A DNA stretch of 64,000 nucleotides from assembly GCA_035235625.1 (NCBI GenBank), contig CP141140.1, forward strand, positions 10,436,685 through 10,500,684. The letters run 5' to 3'. Below are positions 60,086 to 64,000 of this stretch, in pieces (the stretch's first letter is position 1; every line of letters begins with the position of its first letter). The notes beneath the pieces are model-generated. The model was not told the DNA's origin and did not search any database. It saw only the letters and a list, made by a program, of their open reading frames with translations. Made by a program: the position numbers and the translations under genes. Source of the DNA: Saururus chinensis (lineage: Eukaryota > Streptophyta > Magnoliopsida > Piperales > Saururaceae).

Positions 60086-62460
60086 GCAGAATCGACCTTT
60101 TTCTTCCTTTCGAATTTTTAAACTGAAACTCCATTGATAAAACTCAAAATCACCATCTAACAACCTAAATGCCATTAAAAGTCCACCATAACTTCCAAAA
60201 TGCTAAACCACATCATAACAAGATAAAACCTTATGAAATTGGGATTAAAGATTACCATTTACTAATCATGCCATTAAAGCATTAAATCAAGTAAATCCAT
60301 TCAAAATAACCACAAAATCAAGAGTTTTACTATAGGAAGACTGAAATTTCGAAAGTCCATTACCTTATCCTTTGATTAGGCTTGGATTTAATGGTCACCC
60401 TTCTTGAAAACCTTACAAAGACATAGAGTTTGAATTAAACTCCATGAAAACCGATTTAACATAGAAAACCCAAATTAAAAACTTAGATCTAGGGCTTGTT
60501 GAACATAAAAATCGGATTTTTAGAGTTAGGGTTTGAAGTAAAGATGTAAATCAGTAGTTTTGATATTTAAAAATGAATCAAAACAAAGGGGAAATGGTAG
60601 ATTTAGAAGAGATTAAGAGAAAATCTAGGATTTGATGCTTAATTAGAATGGACTTACCTTAAACACCTTCTAATCCGGGCCTAATTGGGGATTAGGCCTA
60701 ACCTCTCCACCTCAGCCTATTTAAAAAATGGGAATGGCTCAGCTCTGGCCTTTTATAGTAAGCTTTTGGGGTGTGTATGGGTAAATTGTGGGGTATGAAT
60801 AGAAAAATAGGCTAAAAATGGGTAATTTTGTTATTTGAGCACTAATGAAACCTAGAAAAATTATGAAAGTTTTTTTAAAGTCTTGTGTTGATGTCTGGGT
60901 TCATTTGGTCCAAAAACCTAAATTTTGACAGTGGGGCCCACAGGGGGTCCCGCCAAACCCTAATTTTCGAAAAAATAGTAAAAATTCAGAAAATTCTCAA
61001 AAATTCATATTTGATTCAAAATCACTTAAAACCACTAATTAAAAAGTTGATTTTTATTAAAACTATTATAAACATCATTTATTTACAAAATCACCAAATT
61101 AATAAGAAAATGAGTTAACCAAGCAATAACCGATAATTAAAAGAAAATAAAAACTGGTTTAGTGATCAGAGTCCTTACACTAAGTCTGCATCTAGTAAGT
61201 GTTATAGATGTTTGCAACTTGGACATTTTTCAAATCAGTGTTCAGTTTCATAGAAAGACTTGCCTAAGTTTAGAGAAACTAATGCAATGGTGAGTCATAA
61301 TAATGAGGATGCTGAAAATTCTCAAGGTGAACAGGAAACAATATAAAATGAACAAGAAATTGAAGAGGTATTGGAAGATGCAGGTTTGGACTATGAATCA
61401 TATCCATTGAGTCTTGTAGTTAAAAGATTAATGTTGACTACAAATGATGAAAGTGCAAATCAAAGACATAAAATTTTCTGTACTAAAGGAACAATCCATA
61501 AAAGAGTTTGCAATGTGATTATTGATGGAAGAAGTTCTGAAAACTTGATTTCCAAACAAGTTGTTAGCAAGTTGGGATTATCTTTAGAAAAGCATTCTTC
61601 ACCTTACACTAATGGTTGGATCAAGACAATTAAACCTGTAAAAGTGAAGTGCAGAGTACCATTTTCTATAGGTAAAACGTATCAAGCAGAGATAATATGT
61701 GATGTTGTTGAAATGGATGTATGCCATATCTTTCTTGGAAGACCCTGGTAGTATGATGAAGCAGTGACACATGATTGTAGAAACAATACTTATTCTTTCC
61801 AACATAAAGGTGTTAAAGTAGTATTACTGCCTAGTGTTTGGAAACAAGAAGTACATAAAGCCAGTTGTTAGCTTGGTAAGATAAGTTCGGATTAGTTTGA
61901 AAGAAGGAAAAATAGTATTTGTAGTGGTGTGAAACACAAACAGTAGCTAAAGAAATTCCTTCTACAATTGATAAATTAAGGGCTACACACCATCAAATAG
62001 ACTTTCATCCAGGAGTAAGTCTACCACATCTTTCTCATTATAGAATGACTCTTTTTTAGCACAAAGAATTACAAAGACAGGTTGAGGATTTATTGTAAAG
62101 AGGTTTGATTAGAGAAAGTATTAGTCTTGTGACTATTCCTGCCTTACTTGTTCCCAAGAAAAATGGAGAATGAAGGATGTGCATTGACTGTAGAGCTATT
62201 AATAAAATCACTGTAATGTTTGGGAATTTTCAAGTCGACCACAGGAAATTAGGGTATTGGACTCCTTGACCTTCTTATGATAATAACTTGATAATCAATT
62301 AAAAGTGATGACTGAATCCTATATGAATAGAAAGTAGATAGAAAGAGCTTCGAAACGCCACCAAGAATGTGCGAATCAGAGTTAAAAAATGAGATATATA
62401 ACCGTTCGAAGTTGAATATATCGCACAAAGCCCGTTTACCCGGATGGGATGTGTAAATTG

Positions 62461-62893
62461 GCAAAACAGTCAAACTATAGGGTGTTTGTGAAGGAAACTC
62501 TCTTGGGAAAGCTTTTGTTGACCTTGGCATGAAGTATGAAATGTTATCCGTCAAGCAACATGAGGTAAATCCTCTGCTTGTGTAAGTTTGCTCATCATAC
62601 AGTGTGGAATTATACTAATTCTTCATTGATGATGTAGGCTCACAACTTATTAATGAATTTTGAAGAGCCTTTGAAAGATTATGTGCATGTAGTTCAATCT
62701 ATAAAGGTGAGGCTCATTCCATTGTTTCTTACCTTAGTGGTATGTCGCTGGAGAGCAATTATATGTTGGGAGTTTTTCTTGATTTTTCTTGGTTAGCTGG
62801 GCCATCTTATTATGTCCCTATAGATTTTTTCTCACACCCTTGAAGGTGAACTTTTTTTTTCATGCTAGAAAGGTTGCCCATTAACTCGGAATG
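62461..62893 (+). pseudogene. Duplicated internal fragment of SNX1
   Basis: This segment matches 40165-40611 of the SNX1 gene over its whole length: the 3' part of exon 7, intron 7, all of exon 8 and the first half of intron 8. Introns are retained, so it is a DNA-level copy. Exon 8 remains readable ([20 protein letters not shown]) with two substitutions (RA to HV). It lacks a start, the PX domain and the rest of the BAR domain, so it cannot make a sorting nexin. At 62893 it is cut by the next LTR. The donor after exon 8 is GT here but GC in the parent. Confidence 0.92.
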
Positions 62894-64000
62894 TGTAACA
62901 CCCGTAAATTTTTTTAAGTACTTTTTATAATTTTTATATGTGAAGTATATTAAATAGGGCTCGATGAGACGAGCGTAACAAACCCAAGAACACGTGAAAC
63001 GGAGGTCGGGACGAAAAGTTATGACCAAGGGAAATGTGTCATATGGGTAGGACCCAATTTAAAAATGTGAGACAACCTATCCAACTTTAGTCTAGTATCA
63101 AAGGGCTCATTAATACGAGTCCATCAATACAAAGAACGCATAATTCCGATATCGGGATAAAAAGATATAAGATTTTAAAATTTTAAAATAAAATAATAAA
63201 AAAAAGTGTCAGAAATCTGACGCGCGTCAGAAATATGAAGCACGCCAGATGTGTGTGTCAGAAATTTGATGCACGCCAGATGTGTGTGTCAGAAATTTGA
63301 CGCACATAAGAAATGTGCATCAGAAAATTGATGCGCATCAGTGATGCGTCAGTGTCACTGACGTGCGTCAGTGATGTGTCAGACTCGCGTCACTGTCTTT
63401 TTCTTATAAATAGCAGCCAGTTCTGATTCAGTTCATTTCAAAATTTCTTTTATTTATTTCTTCGTCGTTTTAAGTCCTATTTAAGTCGTTTAAGAGGCAT
63501 TTATACCAAAATCGAGCGTGCTGAACGTCATGGCGGAGTTATTTTTCTATTTTGAGATCTCTACAGCCCTGAAATCTACTATTTAATTTCAGACTACTCG
63601 GAGTATCATTCATTTTCTCGCTCAAAAATCGAGGTAGGGGCTTTTATCCTCTTTTATGACTTAAATACTTAATTAGTTGTCTTTAAAAGTTTATATGAAT
63701 AATTCTAGTTACTTTCCATGTATGTTTTGGAATTGCCTTGTATACTTGATTTATTAAGTATCTTTTGAATTTAATTAGGAATTATGCTTTCTGTTATATG
63801 TGATGTAAAGAAAATCTAGCTTCACCATTATTTTAAAGTATGGTAAGATTAAAAAACGATTTTCATGAAATTGTTGCTCTATCAAAATGATTTTAGAAAT
63901 ACATATAATCATGATCACCGAGTTGCTGAGATGAGATAGAGAAAGGGTAACTGTCTCGTTGGAATAAGCGACTAACCCTATCTTTAAAATCATTGTCAGT
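62894..64000 (+). mobile_element. LTR of gypsy-type family A, running off the window
   Basis: Begins TGTAACACCCG directly after the SNX1 fragment. It matches the 5' part of the solo LTR at 21847-23910. A promoter-like region follows: a dense array of TGACGC/GCGTCA words (63208-63400), then a TATA box in CTTATAAATAGCAG at 63406. The 3' end is outside the window, so it is unknown whether an internal region follows. Confidence 0.75.

Larger units (their letters stand above)
57757..61179 (-). mobile_element. Long solo LTR, chromovirus-like Ty3/gypsy (3.42 kb)
   Basis: Begins TGTCACGCCCCGG and ends GTCCTTACA on the plus strand, flanked by a perfect 5-bp duplication CTAAG (57752-57756 and 61180-61184). 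Near 58160-58260 the minus strand carries a CTGAGTTTGTTAAACTCACC block followed by a GCTGCGTGGTGCGACACGC stretch, typical of long LTRs of Tekay/Del-like chromoviruses (from memory). No internal coding region. The exact target duplication makes it younger than the element it interrupts. Confidence 0.82.
56820..62240 (+). mobile_element. Dead Ty3/gypsy retrotransposon, split by a solo LTR
   Basis: Recognisable parts in order: gag capsid-like region (56990-57560), CCHC zinc knuckle (about 61190-61240), aspartic protease region (61490-61750) and the beginning of reverse transcriptase (about 61960-62210). The rest of pol, RNase H, integrase and both LTRs are absent. The element is broken, with roughly ten or more interruptions, and looks old. 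A 3.4-kb solo LTR sits inside it between the capsid-like region and the zinc knuckle. The exact clade is not assigned. Both outer limits are approximate. Confidence 0.8.

Overview
This is a nuclear window from a flowering plant. Genes are split by many short GT-AG introns, intergenic DNA is AT-rich, and the mobile elements are plant types: Stowaway, Harbinger and hAT-like MITEs plus Ty3/gypsy LTR relics. Plant-specific families are also present (Ole e 1-like, BURP, plant P450, VAMP714). I cannot name the species.

Layout. 0.5-2.4 kb (-): a VAMP714-type R-SNARE. 2.4-11.6 kb: gene-poor DNA with LTR-like, hAT-like and Stowaway-like relics. 11.9-15.1 kb (+): a VPS55-type endosomal membrane protein. 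15.1-18.5 kb: repeats, including a 565-bp Harbinger-type MITE. 18.6-19.4 kb (-): a secreted pollen Ole e 1-like protein. 19.5-37 kb: a repeat desert with a 2.06-kb solo LTR, a three-level LTR nest (about 24.8-32.66 kb), a MITE with an expanded trinucleotide repeat inside, and a hAT MITE next to the following gene. 37.1-41.5 kb (+): sorting nexin 1. 42.1-42.8 kb (+): a small, probably plastid-targeted protein of unknown function. 43.3-44.8 kb: two MITEs and a very large inverted repeat. 45.3-49.8 kb (+): a 1205-residue fusion of a GMC-type flavin oxidoreductase and an alpha/beta hydrolase with a C-terminal membrane tail. 50.6-51.2 kb: second copy of the 565-bp MITE. 52.9-55.0 kb: a 2.1-kb Stowaway-type element carrying a broken P450 (+) and a broken BURP gene (-). 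55-64 kb: orphan ribosomal protein eL42 exons, a dead Ty3/gypsy element split by a 3.4-kb solo LTR, a duplicated piece of the sorting nexin gene, and the start of another LTR.

Three genes (VAMP714-like, VPS55-like, SNX1) act in endosome/vacuole/Golgi trafficking. They are independent transcription units and their proximity may be chance. The observations most worth following are the gene-fragment-carrying Stowaway-type element, the oxidoreductase-hydrolase fusion with a ferredoxin-like cysteine motif, the roughly 215-bp-arm hairpin just upstream of it, and the intron-containing SNX1 fragment at 62.5 kb.

Exon borders were set by hand from splice signals, frame continuity and remembered family sequences; nothing was aligned by software.
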